In this document: positions 45,485 through 53,844 of the stretch, piece by piece
How the letters are laid out: every line of letters starts with the position of its first letter
How positions within the stretch are numbered: the stretch's first letter is position 1
Assembly (NCBI GenBank): GCA_017472225.1
Contig: JAFUQS010000011.1
Coordinates: 1 to 61,378 of the forward strand
Origin: Clostridia bacterium
Lineage (GTDB): Bacteria; Bacillota; Clostridia; Oscillospirales; Acutalibacteraceae
DNA: 61,378 bases
Reading direction: 5' to 3'
Made by a program: the position numbers and the translations under genes
Notes under the pieces: generated by a model
Seen by the model: the letters and a program-made list of their open reading frames with translations, nothing else
What the model was told of the DNA's origin: nothing
The model's database searches: none

Positions 45485-45601
45485 ATGGATTTTTCAATTT
45501 TCGAAACAATGTATGAATACCTTTGGGAGTTCATCTACAAAGTTCTTGCTATCTTCGGCATCGAAAAGGACGGCGAAGGCAACCTTGCAGAAGAAGAATA
45601 A
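45485..45601 (+). CDS. Amphipathic micropeptide 2 (38 residues)
   Basis: This 38-codon ORF starts at ATG 45485 with AGGAGG upstream. The peptide (MDFSIFETMYEYLWEF, then IYKVLAIFGIEKDGEG) forms one predicted amphipathic helix with an acidic tail (LAEEE). It is a clear paralog of micropeptide 1: IYKVLA is identical and the promoters are duplicated. It has its own terminator, whose stem starts 33 bp after the stop codon. Confidence 0.8.
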   Translation: MDFSIFETMYEYLWEFIYKVLAIFGIEKDGEGNLAEEE

Positions 45602-45633
45602 TTCCAGAGTGAATTAAACAATTGTTTAATGAC

Positions 45634-45665
45634 AAAACCCGTCCTTCGGACGGGTTTTGTTTTTG
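45634..45665 (+). terminator. Terminator of micropeptide 2
   Basis: AAAACCCGTCC pairs with GGACGGGTTTT around TTC, followed by a T-rich run. Confidence 0.92.
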
Positions 45666-45714
45666 CCTTTAAGGTCTGAAGATGAAACATAATTAACAAC
45701 ATTTGAATTTTCTG

Positions 45715-45743
45715 TTGACATTTTGAAATGAAATATATACAAT
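45715..45743 (+). promoter_or_regulatory. Promoter of micropeptide 3
   Basis: TTGACA (45715-45720) and TACAAT (45738-45743) are 17 bp apart. The upstream GAATTTTCTG is shared with the promoter at 44416. Confidence 0.8.
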
Positions 45744-45794
45744 TGAAATGTAAGGCAAAGCTTTTGCCCAAAAATATTATCGGAGGATTTAACT

Positions 45795-45923
45795 ATGGAA
45801 ATTTTTGAAAAGCTTGAAGAAATCATCTGGAAAATTTTTAACACAATTTCAGACATCTTTGCAGTTTTCGGTGTTGACATCGGACACAAGGAAACAGAAT
45901 CAGAAACCGAGCCTGAAGCATAA
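45795..45923 (+). CDS. Amphipathic micropeptide 3 (42 residues)
   Basis: This 42-codon ORF starts at ATG 45795 with CGGAGG upstream. The peptide begins with an amphipathic helix (MEIFEKLEEIIWKIFN, then TISDIFAVFGVD) and ends in a polar Glu/Thr tail (ETESETEPEA). The segment IFAVFGVD matches VLAIFGIE of micropeptide 2. No signal peptide is present. The Glu/Thr tail recalls that of the secreted protein at 43978. Function is unknown. Confidence 0.78.
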   Translation: MEIFEKLEEIIWKIFNTISDIFAVFGVDIGHKETESETEPEA

Positions 45924-46055
45924 TTTAAATGCGGAATGTAAAATGAAGCGTCGTTTCGCTCCGATTCTGTCCGTTTTTATATTGATGTAACGGAAGGCTG
46001 CTGCGCCGGATTGACGAAGGTGAATCCGGGGCAAAAAAATCAGCAAAGCTAAAGT

Positions 46056-46093
46056 AAAAAAGACATCTGAGTTTCAAATTCAGATGTCTTTTT
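46056..46093 (+). terminator. Terminator after micropeptide 3
   Basis: AAAAAGACATCTGA pairs with TTCAGATGTCTTTTT across a short loop. It lies about 130 bp after the gene. Confidence 0.85.
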
Positions 46094-46216
46094 ATTATTA
46101 TAATTTATCGGCTTGCCGAATGATAAAGCTTTTTTCGCAGCAGAAAACTAAAGGTAATATCAACCTTTTTCTGTATCCACGGTTCTGCACTGATTTGCCA
46201 AGGCAAATTCCGGCTG

Positions 46217-46693
46217 TTAAACCGACAACGGAAGCTTGCAGACATCCACCCAATCCGTAAAGCCTGAAAGCTTTTCGAGCTCGGGAATTGTCAGCTCAAT
46301 TGCGCTGTTACTGCTTCCGCAGGCGGGAAAAACGGTTTCAAATCTTTTGAGACTCTCGTCAAGATAAACTGTGACACCTTCATTCACTCCGAAGGGACAC
46401 ACACCGCCGATGGAATGTCCTATCAGCTCGTCAACCTGCTCCGGTGAGAGCATTTTTGCCTTCCGGTGAAAAAGTGCTTTGAATTTTTTGTTGTCAATTT
46501 TCGTATCACCTGCCGCAACAATCAGAATTGCTTTTTCTTCAACAAGGAATGAAAGTGTTTTTGCAATTCTTGCCCCTTCGGTATTGAGTGCCTTTGCAGC
46601 AAGCTCCACTGTTGCGCTTGAAACGGGAAATTCAAGAATTTTATCTTCATAACCGAAGCTTTTCATATATGCTCTGACTTTTTCAATTGACAT
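46217..46693 (-). CDS. ybaK: YbaK/EbsC-family aminoacyl-tRNA deacylase
   Basis: This 158-residue protein starts at ATG 46693 with AAGGAG upstream. It has the YbaK fold motifs AKTLSFLVEEKAILIVAAGD, the lysine segment KIDNKKFKAL and GGVCPFGVNEGV, close to the active site of Cys-tRNA(Pro) deacylases. Such enzymes clear mischarged tRNAs in trans. It is monocistronic and divergent from pcrA. Confidence 0.9.
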   Translation of the reverse strand: MSIEKVRAYMKSFGYEDKILEFPVSSATVELAAKALNTEGARIAKTLSFLVEEKAILIVAAGDTKIDNKKFKALFHRKAKMLSPEQVDELIGHSIGGVCPFGVNEGVTVYLDESLKRFETVFPACGSSNSAIELTIPELEKLSGFTDWVDVCKLPLSV

Positions 46694-46879
46694 ATCCTTT
46701 TTCTCCTTTGATACAAAATCCGGATTTATTATATATCCGTGAAAAAGACTTGTCAACATGACTTAAAAGAAATCGGAGTAAAAAATAAATTAAGATAATT
46801 TATCTTTTTGTGTTGTAATTTTTCATAATATAATGTAAAATTACCATGTATAACTACGAACAAATTTGAGGTAATTTAA

Positions 46880-49276
46880 ATGGCATCAAAAGAATTTTTT
46901 GAACTAAGGCAAAAAATCATTGAACGTGATTTTAAAAATATGAACGATAAACAGCGCCAGGCTATTTTTCAGGTCAAGGGTCCCGTTCTCATTCTTGCCG
47001 GTGCGGGAAGCGGAAAAACCACTGTTATTGTTAACCGTATTGCAAACATTGTCAAATACGGCAATGCTTATGAAAGTAAGCAGGTGGATTTTGAACCCAC
47101 CCAAAGAGATATTGACAACATGAAAAGATACCTTGACGGCGATGAAAGTGTTCTTTTTGACATTGAAGACCTGTTGGCGGTTGACCCTGCAAGACCGTGG
47201 CAGATTCTTGCCATCACCTTCACCAACAAGGCGGCAAATGAGCTGAAGGAAAGACTTGAAAAAATGCTTGGCGAAAAGGAAGCAGCGGACATCTGGGCGT
47301 CAACCTTCCACTCCTCATGCGTAAGAATTCTTCGCCGTGACGGTGAGGTTTTAGGCTACAGCAAAAGCTTCACCATTTATGACAGTGACGATTCAAAGCG
47401 TCTTGTTAAGGAATGTCAGCGTCAGCTCGGAATCAGTGAGGGGAATCTTTCTTATAAAACCATCATTAACGAAATCAGTAATGCAAAGGACTGCATGATT
47501 TCCCCTGACCGGTATGCTGAGGAGGCTGCCAAGGGTAAGGATGCAAGAAAATCTCAGATTGCCAAGGTTTATTCAATGTATCAGGCTGAGCTTAAAAAGA
47601 GCGATGCCATGGATTTTGATGATATTATCTATAACACCGTGGTATTGCTTGAGCAGAATCCTGAAATCAGGGATTACTATCAGCGTAAATTCAAATATAT
47701 TATGGTTGACGAATATCAGGATACCAACCACGCACAGTACCGTCTGACGGAGCTTCTTGCCGCAGGACACAGAAACATCTGTGTTGTTGGTGATGATGAC
47801 CAGAGTATTTACCGTTTCAGGGGTGCCACGATTGAAAATATCCTTTCCTTTGAGCACAGATATGCTGAGTCAAGTATTATCCGTCTTGAACAGAATTACC
47901 GTTCAACACAGACTATTCTTGATGTTGCGAACGAGGTGATTTCAAACAACAAAAAACGAAAGGGCAAATATCTGTGGACAGCAAACGGCGGTGGCGACAA
48001 GGTTGTTATCAATAATGCCTATGATGAGGGCGAGGAAGCACGTTTTATCGCTGACACAATTGAAGAAAATGTCAGCTCAGGTAAATTCGGCTTCAGTGAT
48101 CATGCTGTGCTTTACAGAATGAATGCACAGTCCAACTCAATTGAAAGAACCCTTGTAAAAGCAGGTATTCCTTATCGTATTATCGGTGGTCACCGATTCT
48201 ATGAAAGAGCCGAAATCCGTGATGCAATTGCTTATCTGACGGTTATCAACAATCCTGATGATAATATGCGCCTTCGCAGAATCATCAATGTTCCCAAAAG
48301 GGGGATTGGTGACACCACCGTTAACAAGGCGGCTGAAATTGCAACAGGTCTCGGAATTACTCTTTTTGAGGTTTTCAGACATGCTGATGAATATGAGAGC
48401 CTTAAGCGCAGCTCGAAAAAGCTTATGGAATTCTGTGAGCTCATTGACGAGCTTCGTGGCTTTGTTGAAAAGCTCAGTCTCGATGAGCTTTTCAAAAAGG
48501 TTCTTGAAAAAACTGAATATCTTAATCATCTTCGTCTTGACAAGGAAAAGGGCAGCGAAAGAATTGAAAATATAACCGAGCTTATTTCCAACCTTCTGAC
48601 TTATGAAACAGAAAATGAGGATGCGACCCTTTCCGGATTTCTTGAGGAGGTTGCCCTCATGACGGATATTGATAACTATAATGCACAGACCGATGCAGTT
48701 GTGCTCATGACAATCCACTCAGCAAAGGGACTTGAATTTCCTGTGGTTTTCATTCCCGGCATGGAGGAGGGTATTTTCCCCGGTGTGCAGAGTATGTATA
48801 CAAATGAAGATATAGAGGAAGAACGCAGACTTGCTTATGTAGGCATTACGAGAGCTAAGAAGAATCTCTATCTTTCACACGCTCAGATGAGAATGCTTTT
48901 CGGTACAACATCGAGAAATCTGCCCTCAAGATTCATTATTGAAATTCCTGATGCTCTCACCGAAAAGGTGGGAAGAACCCATACATCTCAGATGTCCTTT
49001 GAGGCACTTGTCAGAGGGGACTATGAAAGAGACGATTCCCGTAAGGTATATCAGGGCAACGGCTACCTTTCGAGGCAGAAAACGGCTGTCAGGAAAACTC
49101 CCGATGTACCCAAGGAATCCTTCAATGCGGGCGATGCGGTCAAGCATAAGGTCTTCGGCAAGGGTGTAATCGTGTCATCAAAGCCCATGGGCAACGATTC
49201 AATGCTGGAAATTGCCTTTGAAACTGCGGGCACAAAGAAGCTTATGGCAAACTATGCCAAGCTGGAAAAAATATAA
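46880..49276 (+). CDS. pcrA: ATP-dependent DNA helicase PcrA/UvrD
   Basis: This 798-residue superfamily 1A helicase has the Walker A motif GAGSGKTTV near residue 42, a Walker B region VDEYQDTNHAQY (about 280), VGDDDQSIYRFRGA, LEQNYRST, MTIHSAKGLEFPVVF and VGITRAKKNLYLSH. The C-terminal Tudor-like segment (GDAVKHKVFGKGVIV) is typical of PcrA and contacts RNA polymerase. It acts in repair and in removal of protein roadblocks. An insertion of about 35 residues follows motif I (KQVDFEPTQRDIDNMKRYL), an unusual feature. GAGG precedes the start. Confidence 0.96.
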   Translation: MASKEFFELRQKIIERDFKNMNDKQRQAIFQVKGPVLILAGAGSGKTTVIVNRIANIVKYGNAYESKQVDFEPTQRDIDNMKRYLDGDESVLFDIEDLLAVDPARPWQILAITFTNKAANELKERLEKMLGEKEAADIWASTFHSSCVRILRRDGEVLGYSKSFTIYDSDDSKRLVKECQRQLGISEGNLSYKTIINEISNAKDCMISPDRYAEEAAKGKDARKSQIAKVYSMYQAELKKSDAMDFDDIIYNTVVLLEQNPEIRDYYQRKFKYIMVDEYQDTNHAQYRLTELLAAGHRNICVVGDDDQSIYRFRGATIENILSFEHRYAESSIIRLEQNYRSTQTILDVANEVISNNKKRKGKYLWTANGGGDKVVINNAYDEGEEARFIADTIEENVSSGKFGFSDHAVLYRMNAQSNSIERTLVKAGIPYRIIGGHRFYERAEIRDAIAYLTVINNPDDNMRLRRIINVPKRGIGDTTVNKAAEIATGLGITLFEVFRHADEYESLKRSSKKLMEFCELIDELRGFVEKLSLDELFKKVLEKTEYLNHLRLDKEKGSERIENITELISNLLTYETENEDATLSGFLEEVALMTDIDNYNAQTDAVVLMTIHSAKGLEFPVVFIPGMEEGIFPGVQSMYTNEDIEEERRLAYVGITRAKKNLYLSHAQMRMLFGTTSRNLPSRFIIEIPDALTEKVGRTHTSQMSFEALVRGDYERDDSRKVYQGNGYLSRQKTAVRKTPDVPKESFNAGDAVKHKVFGKGVIVSSKPMGNDSMLEIAFETAGTKKLMANYAKLEKI

Positions 49277-49293
49277 AAAAGGAACATCAGACC

Positions 49294-50649
49294 ATGAAAT
49301 TCTATAATGTAAAAAATTACGGTGCTGTTGCAGACGGTGTTACCGATGACGGTGCAGCAATTCAGAAGGCTATCGACGAATGTGCAAAAAACGGCGGCGG
49401 CACAGTTATTCTTGAAAGCGGAAATTATTACAGCCATTCGGTTCAGCTTAAAGAAAATGTTGAGCTTCATCTTCAGAAGGGTGCAACAATCAAAGCGAGT
49501 GCCGATATCGGTTCTTATATAAGACCTTGCGAAACAATCAATGACCCTGAAACTGCCCTTGTGGGAAATCCCGTAACAGGCAAGCCCTCCTTTGCTTTTA
49601 TTTACGGCTACGGTGCTCACGGTGCCACAATCAGCGGTGAGGGTGTTATTGATGCCAACTGCTATGCCTTTGTTGAAAGGAAAAGCGAATATTATGTAAC
49701 AGGTAATTTTTATCCGAGACCGACCACGATTTACATTGAAAACAGTAATCACATCACCGTGAAGGATATCACAATCAAGGATGCTCCCTTCTGGACTCTT
49801 CACCCTGCAGGCTGTGATGATGTTCTCATTTCCGATATCCGTATTCTTAACCCCTTAGATGTTGCCAACAGTGACGGCATTGATCCGGACCACTGCTCAA
49901 ATGTAAGAATTATCGGTTGCCATGTAACCTGCGCAGATGATTGCATCTGCCTGAAGGCGTCAAAGGGTAACAGTGAATACGGACCGACGGAAAATGTAAT
50001 AATCAGTGGCTGCACTCTCACCTCCACCTCTGCTGCAATCAAAATCGGTACGGAGGGCGTTGGTGATTTCAGGAATGTTATTGTTGACTCATGCACAATT
50101 TCAAAAAGCAACAGAGGTCTTTCAATTCAGATAAGAGACGGCGGCAACGTTGAAAATGTAAGCTTTTCCAATATCATTATTGAAACAAGACGCTTTTGTC
50201 CTGATTGGTGGGGCAGTGCCGAGCCGATTGCAATCACTGCATTCCGCCGTGACAACAACACCGTATGCGGACACATCAGAAATATCCGTTTCTTCAACAT
50301 CACCTGCAAGGGTGAAAACGGCGTGCTTGTTCATGGTACTGAGGACAACATGATTGAAAATGTCAGCTTTGAAAAAGTAAGCGTTGAAATTACAAAAACC
50401 TCAAAGTGGAGCTGTGGCATTTATGACCTTCGCCCCGGCATTGATGTAGGAATTATGGAAAGTGAAAATTCCTGCTTCTTCATCAAAAATGCCGAGAATG
50501 TAACAATTGAAAAAAGCAACGCTTTTTTTGGCAATGTGTGTGATTCTTATGCTCACGGACTCTATGCCGAAAATGTGAAGGGTCTTGAACTCATCCGTTT
50601 CAATGCCGCAAGTGCGGGAGCTGACATTGAAAAGACAAAAATAATATAA
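49294..50649 (+). CDS. Glycoside hydrolase family 28 (polygalacturonase-like), cytoplasmic
   Basis: This 451-residue right-handed beta-helix protein begins with YNVKNYGAVADGVTDDGAAI, a typical pectate/polygalacturonase N-terminus. GH28 catalytic motifs are present: NSDGIDPDHC (about 190), CADDCICLK (about 210) and AAIKIGTEGVGD (about 248). No signal peptide is seen, so it likely acts on oligogalacturonides or other imported glycans inside the cell, probably as an exo-enzyme. It follows pcrA by 17 bp and may be co-transcribed, an unexpected pairing. The ribosome binding site is AAGGA. Confidence 0.88.
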   Translation: MKFYNVKNYGAVADGVTDDGAAIQKAIDECAKNGGGTVILESGNYYSHSVQLKENVELHLQKGATIKASADIGSYIRPCETINDPETALVGNPVTGKPSFAFIYGYGAHGATISGEGVIDANCYAFVERKSEYYVTGNFYPRPTTIYIENSNHITVKDITIKDAPFWTLHPAGCDDVLISDIRILNPLDVANSDGIDPDHCSNVRIIGCHVTCADDCICLKASKGNSEYGPTENVIISGCTLTSTSAAIKIGTEGVGDFRNVIVDSCTISKSNRGLSIQIRDGGNVENVSFSNIIIETRRFCPDWWGSAEPIAITAFRRDNNTVCGHIRNIRFFNITCKGENGVLVHGTEDNMIENVSFEKVSVEITKTSKWSCGIYDLRPGIDVGIMESENSCFFIKNAENVTIEKSNAFFGNVCDSYAHGLYAENVKGLELIRFNAASAGADIEKTKII

Positions 50650-50735
50650 GAAAAAACCGAAAAAGACTTTACACTTTTAAATATATTTAGTAAAATATAC
50701 ATTAAGGAAATAAATGTAATTTCGGAGGATATTAT

Positions 50736-51443
50736 ATGCAAAGCAAATATAAAAGAATTCTCCTGAAGCTTTCGGGCGAGGTTCTCGCAGGTAAGGAAGG
50801 CAAGGGACTTGATTTTGACATGGTTACAACCGTCTGCAGTGTGATTAAGCAATGCAGTGAAATGGGTGTTCAGATAGGTATTGTTGTTGGTGGCGGCAAC
50901 TTCTGGCGTGGCCGCAGCAGCGGTGAAATGGACAGACCCAGAGCGGATCAGATGGGTATGCTTGCAACTGCAATCAATTCACTTGCGCTTCAGGATACAC
51001 TTGAACAGCTCGGTGTTAAGGCTCAGGTGCTCACAGCACTTTCGATGCCTCAGGTTGCTGAAGTTTTCACAAAAAGAAAGGCTGTTGAATATCTGAATGA
51101 CGGTCAGGTTGTAATTTTCGGCTGCGGAACAGGTAACCCCTTCTTCTCAACTGATACTGCGGCAGCACTCAGAGCTGCTGAAATTGATGCAGAAATCATT
51201 TTTAAGGCAACAAATGTGGACGGTGTTTATGACAAGGATCCCAACAAGTTTACGGATGCAGTCAAGTTTGATGAGCTTACTCATTCCGAGGTGCTTTCAA
51301 AGGGCCTTAAGGTTATGGACAGCACTGCTGCTTCCCTTTGCAGGGATAACGGAATTTCAATTCTTGTTTTCAACCTTGATGACCCTCAGAATATCGTAAG
51401 AGCACTCAAGGGCGAAAACATTGGTACGGTTGTTAAAGAATAA
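50736..51443 (+). CDS. pyrH: UMP kinase
   Basis: This 235-residue amino acid kinase-fold enzyme phosphorylates UMP to UDP. The motifs [44 protein letters not shown] and [15 protein letters not shown] are diagnostic. It starts the Firmicutes growth operon pyrH-frr and has GGAGG upstream. Confidence 0.98.
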   Translation: MQSKYKRILLKLSGEVLAGKEGKGLDFDMVTTVCSVIKQCSEMGVQIGIVVGGGNFWRGRSSGEMDRPRADQMGMLATAINSLALQDTLEQLGVKAQVLTALSMPQVAEVFTKRKAVEYLNDGQVVIFGCGTGNPFFSTDTAAALRAAEIDAEIIFKATNVDGVYDKDPNKFTDAVKFDELTHSEVLSKGLKVMDSTAASLCRDNGISILVFNLDDPQNIVRALKGENIGTVVKE

Positions 51444-51489
51444 AAACACATAAATAAACTAAAATAACAAACAGAAAGAGGACTGAATT

Positions 51490-52044
51490 ATGAAGACAGT
51501 ATACGAAACCGCTAAAACAAAAATGGGCAAAACCATCAACGCTCTCCAGAGTGAATACGGCGCAATCCGTGCCGGCAGAGCCAACCCTCAGATTCTTGAT
51601 AAGGTAACCGTTGACTATTACGGAACAATGACACCCATCAATCAGCTCGCTTCCGTATCGGCAACAGAAGCAAGAGTGCTGACAATTCAGCCTTGGGACA
51701 AGTCAGTTCTCAAAGCAATTGAAAAGGCTATCCAGACCTCCGATGTTGGTATCAACCCTCAGAATGACGGCTCTGTTATCAGACTTACATTCCCTCCCCT
51801 CACTGAGGACAGACGTAAGGAGCTTGTAAAGGATATTCAGAAAATCGGCGAAAACTCAAAGGTTGCAGTCCGTTCAATCCGTCGTGACTGTCTTGAAAAG
51901 CTCAAGGCTATGAAGAAGGCTTCTGAAATCACTGAGGATGACCTTAAGAACGGCGAAAAGGAAATTCAGAAAATCACCGATAACTTCATCAAAGATATCG
52001 ACACCATTTCCGAAGCAAAGCAGAAGGAAATTATGGAAATCTGA
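51490..52044 (+). CDS. frr: Ribosome recycling factor
   Basis: This 184-residue protein splits post-termination ribosomes together with EF-G. The conserved stretch YGAIRAGRANPQILDKVTVDYYG and the C-terminal three-helix bundle (LTEDRRKELVKDIQKIGENSKVAVRSIRRD) are clear. It follows pyrH by 46 bp and is followed by a terminator. Confidence 0.98.
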   Translation: MKTVYETAKTKMGKTINALQSEYGAIRAGRANPQILDKVTVDYYGTMTPINQLASVSATEARVLTIQPWDKSVLKAIEKAIQTSDVGINPQNDGSVIRLTFPPLTEDRRKELVKDIQKIGENSKVAVRSIRRDCLEKLKAMKKASEITEDDLKNGEKEIQKITDNFIKDIDTISEAKQKEIMEI

Positions 52045-52055
52045 TTTTATTAAAT

Positions 52056-52090
52056 AAAAAGAGGACTGTTATCTTCGACAGTCCCTTTTT
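52056..52090 (+). terminator. Terminator after frr
   Basis: AGGACTGT pairs with ACAGTCC(C), with flanking AAAAAG and a TTTTT tail. It lies between frr and uppS and may attenuate the operon. Confidence 0.8.
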
Positions 52091-52113
52091 GCCTATTATA
52101 AGGAGGGCGAAAA

Positions 52114-52836
52114 ATGGAAAAGAAGTTCCAAAATCTCCCCGAACACATTGCAATCATAATGGACGGCAACGGTCGTTGGGCAAAGCAGAGAGGACTCAAA
52201 AGAACAGAGGGTCACAAGGTCGGTGCCGAAGTTTTCAGAACAATTTGTCAGTATTGCTCTGACATTGGTGTGAAGTATGTAACCTTCTATGCTTTTTCAA
52301 CGGAAAACTGGAAGCGTTCAAAAATGGAAGTAACGGCTATAATGAATCTTCTGAGAAAATATCTTGACGAAATGCAGGAAAGATATCTCGAAAACGAGGA
52401 AGCAGGCTATCATATACGCTTCATCGGCTCAAGGGAAGGTATGCCCAAGGATATTGTGAAGCTGATGAATACCGTTGAAGAAAAGTCCGACAGCAAAAAC
52501 AAAACCTATATAAACATTGCCGTGAATTACGGCGGCAGAGATGAAATTGTTCACTCTGTAAGAAGTCTTGCTCAGAAGGTGAAGGAGGGTAAAATTGACC
52601 CCGATGAAATAACTGAGCAGATGATTTCTGACGGCCTTTACACTGCGGGTCAGCCTGACCCTGATCTGATTATCAGACCAAGCGGCGAATACCGTCTTTC
52701 AAACTATCTTCTGTGGCAGAGTGCATATTCCGAAATTTTCATTGATGATGTTCTCTGGCCCGATTACACCCCCGATGACCTTGACAGAGCCATTGAGGAA
52801 TACGGCAGAAGAAACCGTCGTTTCGGAGGCGTATAA
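52114..52836 (+). CDS. uppS: Undecaprenyl diphosphate synthase
   Basis: This 240-residue cis-prenyltransferase makes the C55 lipid carrier for cell-wall synthesis. The motifs IAIIMDGNGRWAKQRGLKRTEGHK, YAFSTENWKRS and LIIRPSGEYRLSNYLLWQSAYSE are diagnostic. AAGGAGGG precedes the ATG. It is followed by cdsA after 60 bp. Confidence 0.98.
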   Translation: MEKKFQNLPEHIAIIMDGNGRWAKQRGLKRTEGHKVGAEVFRTICQYCSDIGVKYVTFYAFSTENWKRSKMEVTAIMNLLRKYLDEMQERYLENEEAGYHIRFIGSREGMPKDIVKLMNTVEEKSDSKNKTYINIAVNYGGRDEIVHSVRSLAQKVKEGKIDPDEITEQMISDGLYTAGQPDPDLIIRPSGEYRLSNYLLWQSAYSEIFIDDVLWPDYTPDDLDRAIEEYGRRNRRFGGV

Positions 52837-52896
52837 GCAATCTGCAGGTGAATTGAGGTCAGACCTTATTCTGCATTTATAAATGTGAGGTAAAAA

Positions 52897-53802
52897 ATGA
52901 AACAAAAAACAAAAGAAAAAAAGAAACTTTTCAAGGGCGAAAGAACCGCTTCAACAATTATAATCATTATCGGTCTTATCGGCTTTCTTATTGCAGTTGC
53001 TTTTGATGCAGTGCCCGTTATCACACTGATTCTTGCGGCACTTTCTTCAATGGCAACATATGAAGTGGTGAGAGCCGTAGGTAATCAAAGCAAAATTCTG
53101 TATATTCTGTCCTGCACCTTCAGTGCCGTTTCCGTATTTTTTGCAGGTCTTAACCTTGAGCTTGAAGGTTCAGGAGTTTTCATCAGCTTTTATGTTATTG
53201 TTCTTATGAGCCTTACGGTGATTATGAACAAGAAAATCACCTTCATTCATGCAGCAACTGCATTTTTTGCTTCCCTTGTGCTGCCTTATGCCTTTTCCGG
53301 CTTTGTAAGACTAAATAATATTGAGGATTGGTTTGCGGGCTATACCCATCAGGAGGGCATATATTTTGTGGGCCTCGGCTTTGCCTGTTCATGGCTTACC
53401 GATTCCTTCGCTTACCTTGTGGGAAGAAAATTCGGCAAGCACAAGATGGCTCCCGTAATAAGCCCCAAGAAATCAGTTGAAGGTGCAATCGGCGGTGTTG
53501 TTATCACTGCAGCATTCAATGTGCTCATTCTTTATCTTTTCACAGTTGGCTGCAAAAATCTTTATGATTACAGCCTTTTCGGTGACAGCGCAATGAAATA
53601 TTTATACATAATCCCCATTTCCGTTGTTCTTTCACTTGTAAGCATGATGGGTGACCTTGCCGCCTCCGTTTTGAAGCGTAACTTTGGCATTAAGGATTAT
53701 AGTCAGCTTCTTCCCGGTCACGGCGGAATTATGGACCGATTTGACTCATGCGTGTTTGTAATTCCCACTCTTTACGGAATTATACGTTTAATTTCACTTT
53801 AA
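52897..53802 (+). CDS. cdsA: Phosphatidate cytidylyltransferase
   Basis: This 301-residue membrane enzyme converts phosphatidic acid and CTP into CDP-diacylglycerol, the phospholipid precursor. It has about seven to eight membrane helices and the C-terminal CDP-synthase signature (ISPKKSVEGAIGGV near 190, then RNFGIKDYSQLLPGHGGIMDRFDS). The basic N-terminus is cytoplasmic. GAGG precedes the start. Confidence 0.96.
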   Translation: MKQKTKEKKKLFKGERTASTIIIIIGLIGFLIAVAFDAVPVITLILAALSSMATYEVVRAVGNQSKILYILSCTFSAVSVFFAGLNLELEGSGVFISFYVIVLMSLTVIMNKKITFIHAATAFFASLVLPYAFSGFVRLNNIEDWFAGYTHQEGIYFVGLGFACSWLTDSFAYLVGRKFGKHKMAPVISPKKSVEGAIGGVVITAAFNVLILYLFTVGCKNLYDYSLFGDSAMKYLYIIPISVVLSLVSMMGDLAASVLKRNFGIKDYSQLLPGHGGIMDRFDSCVFVIPTLYGIIRLISL

Positions 53803-53844
53803 GTTTTCTGTTTATAATTTTTCCGTGAAAGGACGGTGTGTGTT

